A stretch of DNA of 64,000 bases, from NCBI GenBank assembly GCA_011390205.1, contig JAABSX010000013.1, forward strand, positions 1 to 64,000, in the 5' to 3' direction. Below the pieces are notes generated by a model, which was given only the letters and a program-made list of their open reading frames with translations, made no database searches and had not been told where the DNA came from. Of the stretch, positions 1-8,581 are shown in pieces; position 1 is the first letter of the stretch, and every line of letters begins with the position of its first letter. The translations under genes were made by a program, and so were the position numbers. This DNA comes from Microscillaceae bacterium (GTDB lineage Bacteria > Bacteroidota > Bacteroidia > Cytophagales > Microscillaceae).

Positions 1-272
1 CTTTTTTAGAGAAAGTAAGCAAAGTATTGCAAGCTCACCCAGAGATGGAAGTAGAACTTGCAGGACATACTTGTAATTGGGGAGACGAAGCTGAAAATCA
101 AAGCCTCTCTGAGACCCGTGCCCAAATGGTCAAGGAACACCTCATCAAACTAGGGGTAAATCCAGACCAAATACAAACCAAAGGCTACGGAGAGAGCCAA
201 CCCATTGCCGATAATAACACCGAATCTGGTCGCCAAACAAATAGACGAGTAGAGTTTAGTGTCGTGGAGTAA
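1..272 (+). CDS. OmpA-family C-terminal domain protein (5' end outside window)
   Basis: The reading frame is open from the left edge, so only the C-terminal ~89 residues are present. They match the OmpA/MotB peptidoglycan-binding fold. A strand runs into the AGHT-type motif that usually reads GHTD, then comes the helix SLSETRAQMVKEHLIKLGV, then QIQTKGYGESQPIADN and the closing GRQTNRRVEF motif, in which the conserved Asn and Arg contact peptidoglycan. The acidic Asp expected right after GHT is replaced by Cys (GHTC), while the Arg residues remain. In the family this domain anchors an outer-membrane or periplasmic protein to the cell wall. The N-terminal part is not visible, so the full architecture is unknown. 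A strong hairpin terminator follows. Confidence 0.85.
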   Translation, partial: FLEKVSKVLQAHPEMEVELAGHTCNWGDEAENQSLSETRAQMVKEHLIKLGVNPDQIQTKGYGESQPIADNNTESGRQTNRRVEFSVVE

Positions 273-333
273 GAGGTTTTTAGTTGAGTATTAAAAAACT
301 CAATTTGTATCAGTTTTTTTTCGTAAAGATTAA

Positions 334-366
334 AACCCTCAGTGCTTTGTGCTGAGGGTTTTTTTT
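334..366 (+). terminator. Rho-independent terminator after the OmpA-like gene
   Basis: An AACCCTCAG / CTGAGGGTT stem with additional inner G-T pairs is followed by a run of eight T residues. It lies between the plus-strand OmpA-like gene and the minus-strand tdk, so it may serve both directions. Confidence 0.85.
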
Positions 367-389
367 ACCTCTTATGATGGCAAAGGATT

Positions 390-992
390 TTATTTTTTCT
401 CTTCTTTAGGGCTTTCATCTAAGTCATAAAAGAAGCGTCTTGAGCGAGCCTCATAGATTTCTGTCTCGCCCAGTACCACGGTTTCATCCGAGTTGATTTT
501 TCGGTAAGAGTAGTTGGCGAGTTCTCCAGATTTTACACAGATGGCGTGCACTTTGGTTACGAACTCAGCCACGGCAAGCAGGTTAGGCATAGGGCCAAAG
601 GGTTTACCACGGTAATCCATATCTAGCCCTGCCACGATGACCCTGATGCCGCTGTTGGCAAGTTCGTTGCAGACATCTACGATGCCCTCATCAAAAAACT
701 GCCCTTCGTCTATGCCCACTACATCTACTTTTTGTTTTCTGACTTCCTCCCAGATTTCTTGGGCATTATTGACTGCCTGAGAGTAGATGGCATTGGCATC
801 ATGAGATACGATGTGTTTGGAGTGATAGCGATTGTCTATGATGGGCTTAAACATCATGATGCTTTGTTTGGCTATTTTGGCACGTGTAATGCGGCGGATA
901 AGTTCTTCGGTTTTGCCCGAAAACATACAACCACAGACCACTTCTATCCAGCCCACATTGCTGCGAGACTTCATGTTGGGTTCTACAAACAT
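390..992 (-). CDS. tdk: Thymidine kinase (type II)
   Basis: Phosphorylates thymidine to dTMP in the salvage pathway. The 200-residue length fits type II bacterial thymidine kinases. Walker A is GCMFSGKT near residues 21-28, and the Walker B/catalytic segment is GIDEGQFFDE with the catalytic Glu. The C-terminal lasso region keeps the SYRK/ETEIYEARSRR pattern. Of the four cysteines that bind structural zinc in many family members, only the first (ICVKSG) remains; the partner positions are Ser and aromatic residues, so this copy probably lacks zinc. Similar losses occur in other Bacteroidota as far as I recall. It is followed by a short AT-rich gap and then fabG on the same strand. Confidence 0.95.
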   Translation of the reverse strand: MFVEPNMKSRSNVGWIEVVCGCMFSGKTEELIRRITRAKIAKQSIMMFKPIIDNRYHSKHIVSHDANAIYSQAVNNAQEIWEEVRKQKVDVVGIDEGQFFDEGIVDVCNELANSGIRVIVAGLDMDYRGKPFGPMPNLLAVAEFVTKVHAICVKSGELANYSYRKINSDETVVLGETEIYEARSRRFFYDLDESPKEEKK

Positions 993-1008
993 AATTTACT
1001 AACTAATT

Positions 1009-1054
1009 TGATAATTTGATAATTCACTCACCCATTCACTCAACCACCCATTCA
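1009..1054. repeat. Short tandem repeats in the fabG-tdk gap
   Basis: The gap holds a run of direct 9-10 base repeats (AATTTGAT twice in tandem) followed by two copies of CACCCATTCACT separated by a few bases. The repeats are small and AT/C-biased. No function is suggested by the sequence. Confidence 0.5.
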
Positions 1055-1798
1055 CTACGTCAGCATTCCGCCATCCACTTGCAAGACCTGCCCTGTGATA
1101 TAGCGAGACATCTCTGAACCTAAAAAGACGGCACAGTCTGCCACTTCTTCGGGAGCTCCTCCACGCTTGAGCGGGATTCCTTTAGTCCATTCATCTTTGT
1201 TGGCAAGGTCATGGGTCATTTCTGTCTCAATAAACCCTGGTGCGATGGCATTAGAGCGAATATTGCGTGAGCCTAGCTCAAGGGCTACAGATTTGGTAAA
1301 GCCAATAATCCCCGCTTTGGAGGCGGCATAGTTGGCTTGCCCTGCATTTCCTCTGATACCCACGATAGAGGTCAGATTGATGATAGAGCCATTTCTTTGC
1401 TTCATCATAGGTTTCATGACCGCCTTGGTGAGGTTAAAGACAGATTTGAGGTTAATCTGAATCACGGAGTCCCATTGTTCTTCTGACATACGCATCAGGA
1501 GCCCGTCTTTGGTGATGCCTGCATTATTGACCAGAATATCTATTGAGCCAAAATCATCGAGTACATTTTTGACCAATTCTTCTGCTTCTGCATAGATAGA
1601 AGCATCAGAGCGGTAGCCTTTGGCAGTAGTGCCTTTGTCGCTCAGGGCTTTCTCAAGGGCTTGTCCTTTTTCTACACTTGAGAGGTAGGTAAAAGCGACT
1701 TTTGCACCGTGTTCGGCAAATTTTTCGGCAATGGCTTTGCCTATTCCTTTGGAAGCCCCTGTGATAAGGGCAGTTTTTCCTGCAAGTAATTGCGTCAT
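1055..1798 (-). CDS. fabG: 3-oxoacyl-[acyl-carrier-protein] reductase FabG
   Basis: An NADPH-dependent SDR that reduces 3-oxoacyl-ACP in the fatty-acid elongation cycle. The 247 residues match the family. Visible motifs are TGASKGIGKAIA for cofactor binding near residue 14, NNAGIT near residue 90, the catalytic Ser in INLTSIVG, the YAASK catalytic pair (YxxxK), the APGFIETEMT loop, and the terminal ITGQVLQVDGGM signature. All catalytic residues (Asn, Ser, Tyr, Lys) are present. ATG was chosen as the start because it gives the standard N-terminus. It is upstream of tdk on the same strand; the functions are unrelated, so co-transcription would be incidental. Confidence 0.96.
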   Translation of the reverse strand: MTQLLAGKTALITGASKGIGKAIAEKFAEHGAKVAFTYLSSVEKGQALEKALSDKGTTAKGYRSDASIYAEAEELVKNVLDDFGSIDILVNNAGITKDGLLMRMSEEQWDSVIQINLKSVFNLTKAVMKPMMKQRNGSIINLTSIVGIRGNAGQANYAASKAGIIGFTKSVALELGSRNIRSNAIAPGFIETEMTHDLANKDEWTKGIPLKRGGAPEEVADCAVFLGSEMSRYITGQVLQVDGGMLT

Positions 1799-2054
1799 AT
1801 TTATTGAAGTTTAAAATTAGGCTTGATACTAAAAGGCAAAGTAAGCACTTTTTTGGTGAATTATCCAATTTTTAGCTTTGGAAGTGTTTCATAGCTTGCT
1901 GGGGTATGTCTGTAGTCAGGGGTTTGTGGCTATTTTAAGAAAATATAAATCACTCATCATCAATTAAAAACGGGGCTATTCTATAATTTATCTCTCTTTG
2001 TAAGTGGTATTGTCAGAAAAAAAACTTAAGATTGCCCCAAAAAACATCTTCCTT

Positions 2055-3710
2055 ATGACAGATTTTCAAAACTGGAACTTTCCTTTCAAAACTGACAATG
2101 CATTCAAGCCTAAAGTAGCGTATTTCTGTATGGAGTATGGCATTGACCAATCTTTTAAAGTCTATTCAGGAGGGCTGGGCTTTTTGGCAGGCTCACACAT
2201 GCGCAGTGCCTACACACTTAAGCAGCCACTGATAGGCATCGGGATGCTCTGGAAATATGGCTACTATGACCAAAACCGCTACGAAGACCAAAGCCTCAGG
2301 GCTGATTTTGTAGAGAAGCAGTACGCTTTTTTAGAAGATACAGGAATCATCGTAAAAGTAGAAATCAATGGCAACCCCAATGTTTACGTCAAAGCCTATT
2401 ACCTAGCCCCTGAGGTATTCGGAACGGCTCCCATGTTTTTCTTAAGCACAGACTTGCCCGAGAATGACTACCTTGCCCGCACCATCTGCCACAGACTTTA
2501 TGACAACAATCCCTCTACACGTGTGGCACAGAGCATCGTGCTGGGGCAGGGCGGCGGCAAAGTAGTAGATGCACTCGGTGGGGTAGATGTCTATCATCTC
2601 AATGAGGGACACGGGCTGCCACTTGCCTTTCATCTGCAAGACCAATACCCAAGCATCCAAGAGCTAAAAAAGCATCTGGTATTCACTACACATACTCCCG
2701 AACTGGCAGGAAATGAAGAGCACGATGCTAATTTCTTAAATACAATGGGCTTCTTCAAACGCCAGTTAAGCACTGACGAACTGGCAGCCATCACACACAA
2801 TAGCCCTACCCTCAACTACACCCTGACCGCCTTGCGCTACGCCAAAATAGCCAATGGTGTATCACAACTTCACGGGGAGGTTTCTCGCAAAATGTGGAAG
2901 GGAAATTCAGGTATTTGTAAAATCATCGCCATCACCAATGCCCAAAACCAAAAATACTGGGCAGATGAAGAGATGTATAAAGCCTTAGAAAAAGGCAAAG
3001 ACAGCAACATTCCTAAAAGGAAGAAAAGCCTGAAAGCCGCCTTGTTTCTTGAAGTAGCCAACCAAACAGGTAAAATGTTTGACCCTGAAGTCCTGACCAT
3101 CGTCTGGGCACGTAGGTTTGCAGCCTACAAACGTGCAGATATATTCTTAGAAGATATGGCAAGGCTTGAGCGGCTTCTTAGCTCGGCAAAATACCCAATT
3201 CAGATTATCTGGGCAGGAAAACCCTACCCACTTGATGCCTATGCCGTAGGTGTCTTTAACCGTCTGGTGGAGTTTACCAAACACAGACACAATGTGGCTA
3301 TCCTGACGGGCTATGAGCTACAGCTCTCCAGATTACTCAAAAATGGGGCGGATATCTGGCTCAATACTCCCCGCCGCCCTCGGGAAGCCTCTGGCACAAG
3401 TGGCATGAGCGCTTCTATGAATGGGGCAGTTAATTTTTCTATCTTTGATGGCTGGGTTTGTGAATTTGCAAAACACGGTAAAAATGCCTTCATCACGCCC
3501 GTAGTGGATGAAAACCAGCCTCACACCGTACAAGACGAGCAAGACCGAACAAATTTATTCAATATCTTAGAAAATGAGATACTGCCACTCTACTATGAGC
3601 AGCCCGATAAGTGGCTCGAGATTGTCAAAAACTCACTCAAGGATGTATTTCCTTTCTTTGGCGCTGACCGCATGGCAAGAGAATACTATGAAAGCATGTA
3701 TCAGAGCTAG
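2055..3710 (+). CDS. GT35 glucan phosphorylase-like protein lacking the PLP lysine
   Basis: Related to the short alpha-glucan phosphorylases (TIGR02094 group, GT35). It shows YFCMEYGID, the glycine-rich YSGGLGFLAG, HLNEGHG, VFTTHTPELAGNE, VWARRFAAYKRAD, WAGKPYP and LNTPRRPREASGTSGM. In canonical enzymes the last motif continues EASGTxxMK, with the Lys forming the Schiff base with pyridoxal phosphate. Here the residue after Met is Ser (Ser452, codon AGC). The remaining fold signatures are strong, so this is either a divergent subfamily using another mechanism or an inactive or regulatory homologue. I chose the ATG at 2055; in-frame GTG at 2004 and TTG at 2010 would add up to 17 residues. It is convergent with the phosphoglucomutase, which fits glycogen/glucan metabolism. 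Confidence 0.8.
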   Translation: MTDFQNWNFPFKTDNAFKPKVAYFCMEYGIDQSFKVYSGGLGFLAGSHMRSAYTLKQPLIGIGMLWKYGYYDQNRYEDQSLRADFVEKQYAFLEDTGIIVKVEINGNPNVYVKAYYLAPEVFGTAPMFFLSTDLPENDYLARTICHRLYDNNPSTRVAQSIVLGQGGGKVVDALGGVDVYHLNEGHGLPLAFHLQDQYPSIQELKKHLVFTTHTPELAGNEEHDANFLNTMGFFKRQLSTDELAAITHNSPTLNYTLTALRYAKIANGVSQLHGEVSRKMWKGNSGICKIIAITNAQNQKYWADEEMYKALEKGKDSNIPKRKKSLKAALFLEVANQTGKMFDPEVLTIVWARRFAAYKRADIFLEDMARLERLLSSAKYPIQIIWAGKPYPLDAYAVGVFNRLVEFTKHRHNVAILTGYELQLSRLLKNGADIWLNTPRRPREASGTSGMSASMNGAVNFSIFDGWVCEFAKHGKNAFITPVVDENQPHTVQDEQDRTNLFNILENEILPLYYEQPDKWLEIVKNSLKDVFPFFGADRMAREYYESMYQS

Positions 3711-3722
3711 GGATGGTTTGAT

Positions 3723-3755
3723 AGACGTTCCACTTTTTGAAAAAGTGGAACGTCT
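3723..3755. repeat. Near-perfect 33-bp palindrome between convergent genes
   Basis: AGACGTTCCACTTTTT and its exact reverse complement flank a single central base, giving a 16-bp uninterrupted stem. It lies 12 bases after the phosphorylase stop and 31 bases before the phosphoglucomutase stop. There is no long T tail on either side, so it resembles a palindromic intergenic repeat or an atypical bidirectional terminator. Confidence 0.75.
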
Positions 3756-3786
3756 GACTACCAATAAAAACCTCTGGCGGCGGCAT

Positions 3787-5523
3787 TTAGACACCCAAAT
3801 CTTTGACAATCTGTGCTACTTTTTCCTTCATTTTTGCTTCGGTGGCATCATATTCGGCCCTGCTATTGAGGGGCGTTTTTACACTGACATAGAATTTAAT
3901 CTTAGGCTCTGTGCCTGAGGGGCGGGCAGAGACCTTGCTGCCATCTTCTAAAAAGAACTGCAATACATTGGATGTTTCTAAGTCAATGGGAGTTTTTTCG
4001 CCTGTTCTGAGGTCAGTCATTTCACTCGCATTGTAATCTGCTAGCTGCACTACGGCACTTCCACCGAGCATTTTGGGAGGAGCGTCACGGAAGCCTTGCA
4101 TCATAGCTTTGATTTCGTCTGCACCTGCTTTTCCTTTTCGGGTCAGAGAGATGAGTGTTTCATAATAGTATCCGTATTCTGTGTAGATGTCTATGAGCTT
4201 TTCGAAGGGGCTTCTTCCCTCATCTTTGGCAAAGGCGACCATCTCGGCAATCAGGGCACATGCAAGAATGGCATCCTTGTCACGTACAAACTCTCCTGCG
4301 AGGTAGCCATAGCTTTCTTCGCCTCCACCCAAAAAATATTTTTTACCTTCATTTTCACGGATGACCTCTGCGATGTATTTAAAGCCTGTGAGTGTATTGA
4401 ATACTTCCAAGCCATTTTTGAGGGCAATCTCATCAAGTAGATTTGTAGTTACGATGGTCTTGGCGATGTACTCATTTCCTTGCATTTTTCCTGCTTTTTT
4501 GCGTGCTTGGATGAGGTGATTGATGAGCAGTGTGGCGGTTTGGTTGCCATTGAGTAATTGCCATTCTCCGTGATGGTTTTTGAGGGCAATCCCGACTCGG
4601 TCTGCATCAGGGTCAGTGCCCATGAGCAGGTCAGCGTCTAGTTCTTTGGCTTTGGCAAGCCCCATGCTGAGTGCCTCTGCCTCTTCGGGGTTGGGGTAGA
4701 GCACTGTAGGAAAATTTCCGTCAGGCAGTGCCTGTTCTTCTACGATATGCACATTCTCGAAACCCATTTGCTGTAAAATCTGAGGGACAAGGGTTACAGA
4801 AGTGCCGTGAATGGGTGTAAATACTATTTTAAGGTCTTTTTGTCTTTTGATGACTTCTGGAGAAAAAGAAAGTGCTTGGATTTGGGCGAGGTATTTCTCA
4901 TCCATGGCTGCGCCAATCATCTCGATATTTTCGGGTTTTCCATCAAACTTGATGTCATCTACGGCAACTTTATTGACCTCTGAGATGACATTTTTATCGT
5001 GTGGAGCTACTATCTGCCCACCATCCACCCAGTAGGCTTTGTATCCGTTATACTCTTTGGGGTTATGAGATGCCGTAATCACTACACCACTTTGGCAGCC
5101 CAACTCTCTGATGGCAAAGGAAAGCTCTGGAGTGGGGCGCAAATCATCAAACAAATAGACATAAATGTCATTGGCAGCGAATACTTCGGCAGTAATGCGG
5201 GCAAATTCTTTGCTTCTGTTGCGGCTGTCGTGTGCGATGGCTACTTTGAGGGCGGTATCAGGGAAAGATTGCTTAAGATAATTGGAAAGCCCTTGTGTGG
5301 CAGCGCCCAATGTATATCTATTGACTCGGTTAGAGCCTACCCCCATCACGCCACGCAGTCCGCCCGTTCCGAATGCCAAATCTTGGTAAAAAGCATCTGT
5401 CAGTTCGGTATAGTTTTGTGCATCTAAAAGTGCTTGTATAGAGGCTTTGGTAGCTGCATCATAGCTGCCTTCTAGCCATTGGTTCACCTTGTTTTTTATT
5501 TCGGGAGAAAGTTGTGAAGTCAT
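3787..5523 (-). CDS. Phospho-sugar mutase (phosphoglucomutase/phosphomannomutase family)
   Basis: Interconverts hexose 1- and 6-phosphates, probably glucose, linking glucan breakdown and nucleotide-sugar synthesis to glycolysis. The 578 residues match the long Bacteroidota/Firmicutes PGM form. The phosphoserine loop is VVITASHNPKEYNGYK, the metal loop is GTDPDADRVGIAL, the sugar-binding loop is GGGEESYGY, and the phosphate-binding end is SARPSGTEPKIKFY. The start was set at the ATG at 5523, because it gives MTSQLSPEIKN and lies just downstream of a good promoter; a longer frame begins at 5568. UDP-glucose dehydrogenase further along the window would use the UDP-glucose made from its product. 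Confidence 0.93.
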   Translation of the reverse strand: MTSQLSPEIKNKVNQWLEGSYDAATKASIQALLDAQNYTELTDAFYQDLAFGTGGLRGVMGVGSNRVNRYTLGAATQGLSNYLKQSFPDTALKVAIAHDSRNRSKEFARITAEVFAANDIYVYLFDDLRPTPELSFAIRELGCQSGVVITASHNPKEYNGYKAYWVDGGQIVAPHDKNVISEVNKVAVDDIKFDGKPENIEMIGAAMDEKYLAQIQALSFSPEVIKRQKDLKIVFTPIHGTSVTLVPQILQQMGFENVHIVEEQALPDGNFPTVLYPNPEEAEALSMGLAKAKELDADLLMGTDPDADRVGIALKNHHGEWQLLNGNQTATLLINHLIQARKKAGKMQGNEYIAKTIVTTNLLDEIALKNGLEVFNTLTGFKYIAEVIRENEGKKYFLGGGEESYGYLAGEFVRDKDAILACALIAEMVAFAKDEGRSPFEKLIDIYTEYGYYYETLISLTRKGKAGADEIKAMMQGFRDAPPKMLGGSAVVQLADYNASEMTDLRTGEKTPIDLETSNVLQFFLEDGSKVSARPSGTEPKIKFYVSVKTPLNSRAEYDATEAKMKEKVAQIVKDLGV

Positions 5524-5565
5524 GTGTTTGTTATTTTGTATGAGGTATTGATGTTCAATTTTACA

Positions 5566-5597
5566 CAAAAATAGCTAGGCATTCAAATAATTGACAA
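5566..5597 (-). promoter_or_regulatory. Bacteroidota-type promoter for the phospho-sugar mutase
   Basis: Read on the minus strand, TTG (5597-5595), a 21-base spacer and TATTTTTG (5573-5566) match TTG-N17-23-TANNTTTG. Transcription would start about 35 bases before the ATG at 5523. The 13 bases CTAGCTATTTTTG ending this box recur upstream of the UDP-glucuronate decarboxylase gene. Confidence 0.65.
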
Positions 5598-6155
5598 TTA
5601 TTTTTGACGAAAAACCTCTATTCAATCAAGCAATGTACTCAAAAAGCAAGTAAATTATGTCTATAATACCACACATTTATTCTAAAATTATAGTTTAGGA
5701 GTGTATATCATTTTTATACAAGATATTTACGAGAAAAATCCTATTTCTTCAGATTAAAAAATTGTTTTGTTTTATATATGTTTGCTATATGTTTGCTAGA
5801 TAGTGTATGAGATAGAAAGATTTCTAACCCTCCCATACACAGCTCAGATAGGTGCGTTTCGATTTTCGTGTGTTTTGTGAAATACGTCTCTGGGTCTGCG
5901 ACTTTGCACACACCTGTAAAGGAAAGTCAAAAGACATCACCCTAACAAAGACATATACAAAGAGAAGACATAAATCTCAAAAACCACTCTTAAACAAACA
6001 ATTCTTCATCAAATACTTTGTATGTTAGGGACTGCTGGACATCCATCAAGCTCGTGCCGATATTCAATGATGGCTCAATGCTTACAAGTATCACATAATC
6101 TGTTTACTGACAGTAGGAATCTATGTTTTTGTTTAATTTTTATCTATAATTTGAT
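5598..6155. other. Intergenic region between divergent mutase and phytochrome genes
   Basis: About 560 bases carrying no convincing ORF. It contains a short direct repeat (TATATGTTTGC, TATATGTTTGC at 5774-5796). The stretch 5820-5920 is less AT-rich than its surroundings, as is the stretch 6020-6110. No known riboswitch or tRNA was recognised. The 3' end should hold the phytochrome promoter; TATAATTTG at 6147-6155 is one base too long for a perfect -7 box and abuts the ATG, so it is unlikely to be it. Confidence 0.4.
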
Positions 6156-8474
6156 ATGAGTGCTTATAGACCCAAGGCTAAGACTGACTTAATAAACTGT
6201 GAAGATGAACCCATACATCTCACTACCTATATACAATCCTTTGGATTTTTAATGGCCATCTCCCTTCCTGAATACCAGATTGTGCAGTGTAGTGCCAATA
6301 CTGAAGAATTTATAGAGTTCGCTCCTGCTCAACTAATTGATAAAAAGCTGCCCGAAATCCTTCCTAAGGAAGCATTCGAGGAAATCAGGGAACTGAGCCT
6401 AGATTCAAAGATACTCTACAGCAGCCCTATAGACCTTGAGTTCTTGCCAAGTAAAAAAGTATTTAAAGTAAATTTTCACTTTTCACAGGGTTTTCTTATC
6501 TTAGAAGGAGAGCCTTTCCAAGAAACCATACACGGAGTTAGCTATTATACAGCCTCTAATCACTTTGTGAAGCAACTGAATACATCCAAGAATTTAGGTG
6601 ATTTAAGTAACATAGCTGCCACATTTATCAAAGAAATCTCGGACTATGACCGTGTGATGATTTATGAATTTGACAGAGAATGGAATGGGCAAGTAATTGC
6701 AGAATCAAGGGAAAATAATTTATATCCTTTCTTGGGGCATTATTTCCCCGCTTCTGATATTCCTGCACAAGCCCGAAAACTATACCTCGAAAATTTACTC
6801 AGAATTATCCCTGATGTGGATTATACGCCCGTAGAGCTAATCACTGAAGCCAACTCTAGCCTAAAAGCCCCCTTAGATTTATCCCAAGCCATTCTCAGAA
6901 GCACCTCTCCTCTACACATAGAATACTTACAAAATATGGGAGTGAGGGCCACACTGACCATTTCTATCATTATCAATCATCAACTCTGGGGGCTAGTAGC
7001 TTGCCATCATCACACCCCAAAATATACAAACTCTAGACTTAGAAATCTCCTAGAACACTTCGGGCATTTATTGGCCCACCAAATCCAAATCATAAAAGAA
7101 ATAGATAGAAAAAGCTGGGAAATTAAAATCCAAGAGAATGAGAAAAGTCTTATCAAAATTATCGCACAAGAACAGAACTTTTTTAAAAGCCTTTACAATA
7201 ACCTCCCCTTGCTCCTGAGCCTCCAGCCTGCACAGGGCATCATCGTCAGTAATGAAAATAACTTCTGCAAGCATGGCAGTGTCCCAGACAAAAAATTCGT
7301 CAATCAACTGATAGACTGGCTTTTTAAGACTCAATCAGAGAGTGTCTTTCATACACATTGCCTCAGTGAACAGCTCTCAGAGGCAGCCCAGCACACCGCA
7401 ACAGCCTGTGGAATCTTGGCGATTAGACTTTCTAAGTATGAAAAAAATTTTATTATCTGGTTTAAGCCCGAAACAAGGCAAAGCATCACTTGGGGAGGAA
7501 ATCCAAACGAAAAAGACATCAAAAGCAATGAAGATGGAAGCCTCAGACTTAGCCCGAGAAAGTCTTTTGAGAAATGGGAACAAGTAGTGAAAAACAAAGC
7601 CATCAAATGGGAGCAACGTGAAATCAGGTTAGCAGAAAGTTTTAGGTATTTTCTGATAGAACTCATCGCCAATCAAACCAGCTTCTTAGAATCCCAAAAG
7701 CTCAGTCTTGCTATGAGAGTACAAGAAAAAACACTCGAAATTCGCCAAGCACACTTGAATCTTCAAAAAATAAATGACCGTATTATTCATCAAAATGAAG
7801 AACTACGCAGACAAAATGAAGAGATTATAGTACTCTACAAAGAACTAGACAAGCACAAAACAAAACTCAAAGCCGTCCTTGACAATACCAAGCATGTTTT
7901 TTTATACCTTGACTTGGGAGGAAAATTACTTTTCTTTAATGAACTTGCCAATAAAAAAGCACAAGACATCCTCAACAAAAAACTCAAAATAGGTGATAGT
8001 TTACAGGCTTTCACCAAAAGCCCAAGAGAACAAAAAAGACTAGACCAAGCTTTTCAGAAAGCACTCAGAGGAAGGTTTGTCATTATTGAGTCTATCATGA
8101 CTGACAACAATTCTCAGAAAAGAAACTGGTTTAGAATAGAGTTTAACCCCATTAAAGATGAAGATAAAGTCAAGGGAATAGTTGTTCTTATGGTAGATAT
8201 TACTGAGCTAAAAGAAGCAAGCCTTCTGATTGAGGAACAAAATAAAAACCTTAGAGAAATCGCCTACATCCAATCACATGAGGTCAGAAAACCCGTAGCC
8301 AATATCATAGGCTTGATTGGTTTGTTTAACCATGATGACCCCAGTGATTCTTTTAATAAAGTTGTGCTAGACAAGCTAGATGTCAGTATCAAAGACTTAG
8401 ACAAAATCATAGGGAAAATTGTAGAGAATACCTATTCAATTCATCAAGATGTCAAAAAAATCGCCCATGAGTAG
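6156..8474 (+). CDS. Bacteriophytochrome with PAS domain and H-box but no ATPase domain
   Basis: A red/far-red light sensor. N-terminal PAS_2: NCEDEPIH carries the expected biliverdin-binding Cys15. The GAF domain has FLGHYFPASDIPAQAR (DIP motif) and WGLVACHHHTP (chromophore-contacting His). The PHY domain shows WGG and the tongue motif PRKSF. A coiled coil (~residues 510-570) and a second PAS (~575-695, ending VVLMVDITELKEA) follow. The tail is a dimerisation/phospho-acceptor helix, QSHEVRKPVANIIGL, with His708. The protein ends about 60 residues later, so no HATPase_c domain (N, G1, G2 boxes) exists. A clean stop and a terminator follow directly, so truncation by a nearby frameshift is not evident. 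It may act by phosphotransfer from a partner kinase or as a non-kinase signalling protein. Confidence 0.93.
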   Translation: MSAYRPKAKTDLINCEDEPIHLTTYIQSFGFLMAISLPEYQIVQCSANTEEFIEFAPAQLIDKKLPEILPKEAFEEIRELSLDSKILYSSPIDLEFLPSKKVFKVNFHFSQGFLILEGEPFQETIHGVSYYTASNHFVKQLNTSKNLGDLSNIAATFIKEISDYDRVMIYEFDREWNGQVIAESRENNLYPFLGHYFPASDIPAQARKLYLENLLRIIPDVDYTPVELITEANSSLKAPLDLSQAILRSTSPLHIEYLQNMGVRATLTISIIINHQLWGLVACHHHTPKYTNSRLRNLLEHFGHLLAHQIQIIKEIDRKSWEIKIQENEKSLIKIIAQEQNFFKSLYNNLPLLLSLQPAQGIIVSNENNFCKHGSVPDKKFVNQLIDWLFKTQSESVFHTHCLSEQLSEAAQHTATACGILAIRLSKYEKNFIIWFKPETRQSITWGGNPNEKDIKSNEDGSLRLSPRKSFEKWEQVVKNKAIKWEQREIRLAESFRYFLIELIANQTSFLESQKLSLAMRVQEKTLEIRQAHLNLQKINDRIIHQNEELRRQNEEIIVLYKELDKHKTKLKAVLDNTKHVFLYLDLGGKLLFFNELANKKAQDILNKKLKIGDSLQAFTKSPREQKRLDQAFQKALRGRFVIIESIMTDNNSQKRNWFRIEFNPIKDEDKVKGIVVLMVDITELKEASLLIEEQNKNLREIAYIQSHEVRKPVANIIGLIGLFNHDDPSDSFNKVVLDKLDVSIKDLDKIIGKIVENTYSIHQDVKKIAHE

Positions 8475-8510
8475 AAGGTGGTTTTGCATTTTTCTAGAGA
8501 CCTTCATAAA

Positions 8511-8548
8511 AAATCCCCAGTGTATTCGGCATACATTGGGGATTTATT
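8511..8548. terminator. Bidirectional terminator between phytochrome and acyl-CoA dehydrogenase
   Basis: AAATCCCCAGTGTA and TACATTGGGGATTT pair with one G-T wobble around a 6-base loop. T-rich sequence follows on the plus strand and on the reverse side. It separates two convergent genes. Confidence 0.85.
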
Positions 8549-8581
8549 TTATGTGCATTACAGCTTATTCAGCAGTTTTCA

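Noticed and set aside
5820-6110. Possible riboswitch or IS remnant upstream of the phytochrome gene
   Set aside because: Less AT-rich stretches were examined for conserved riboswitch features and transposase-like reading frames on both strands; none was convincing.
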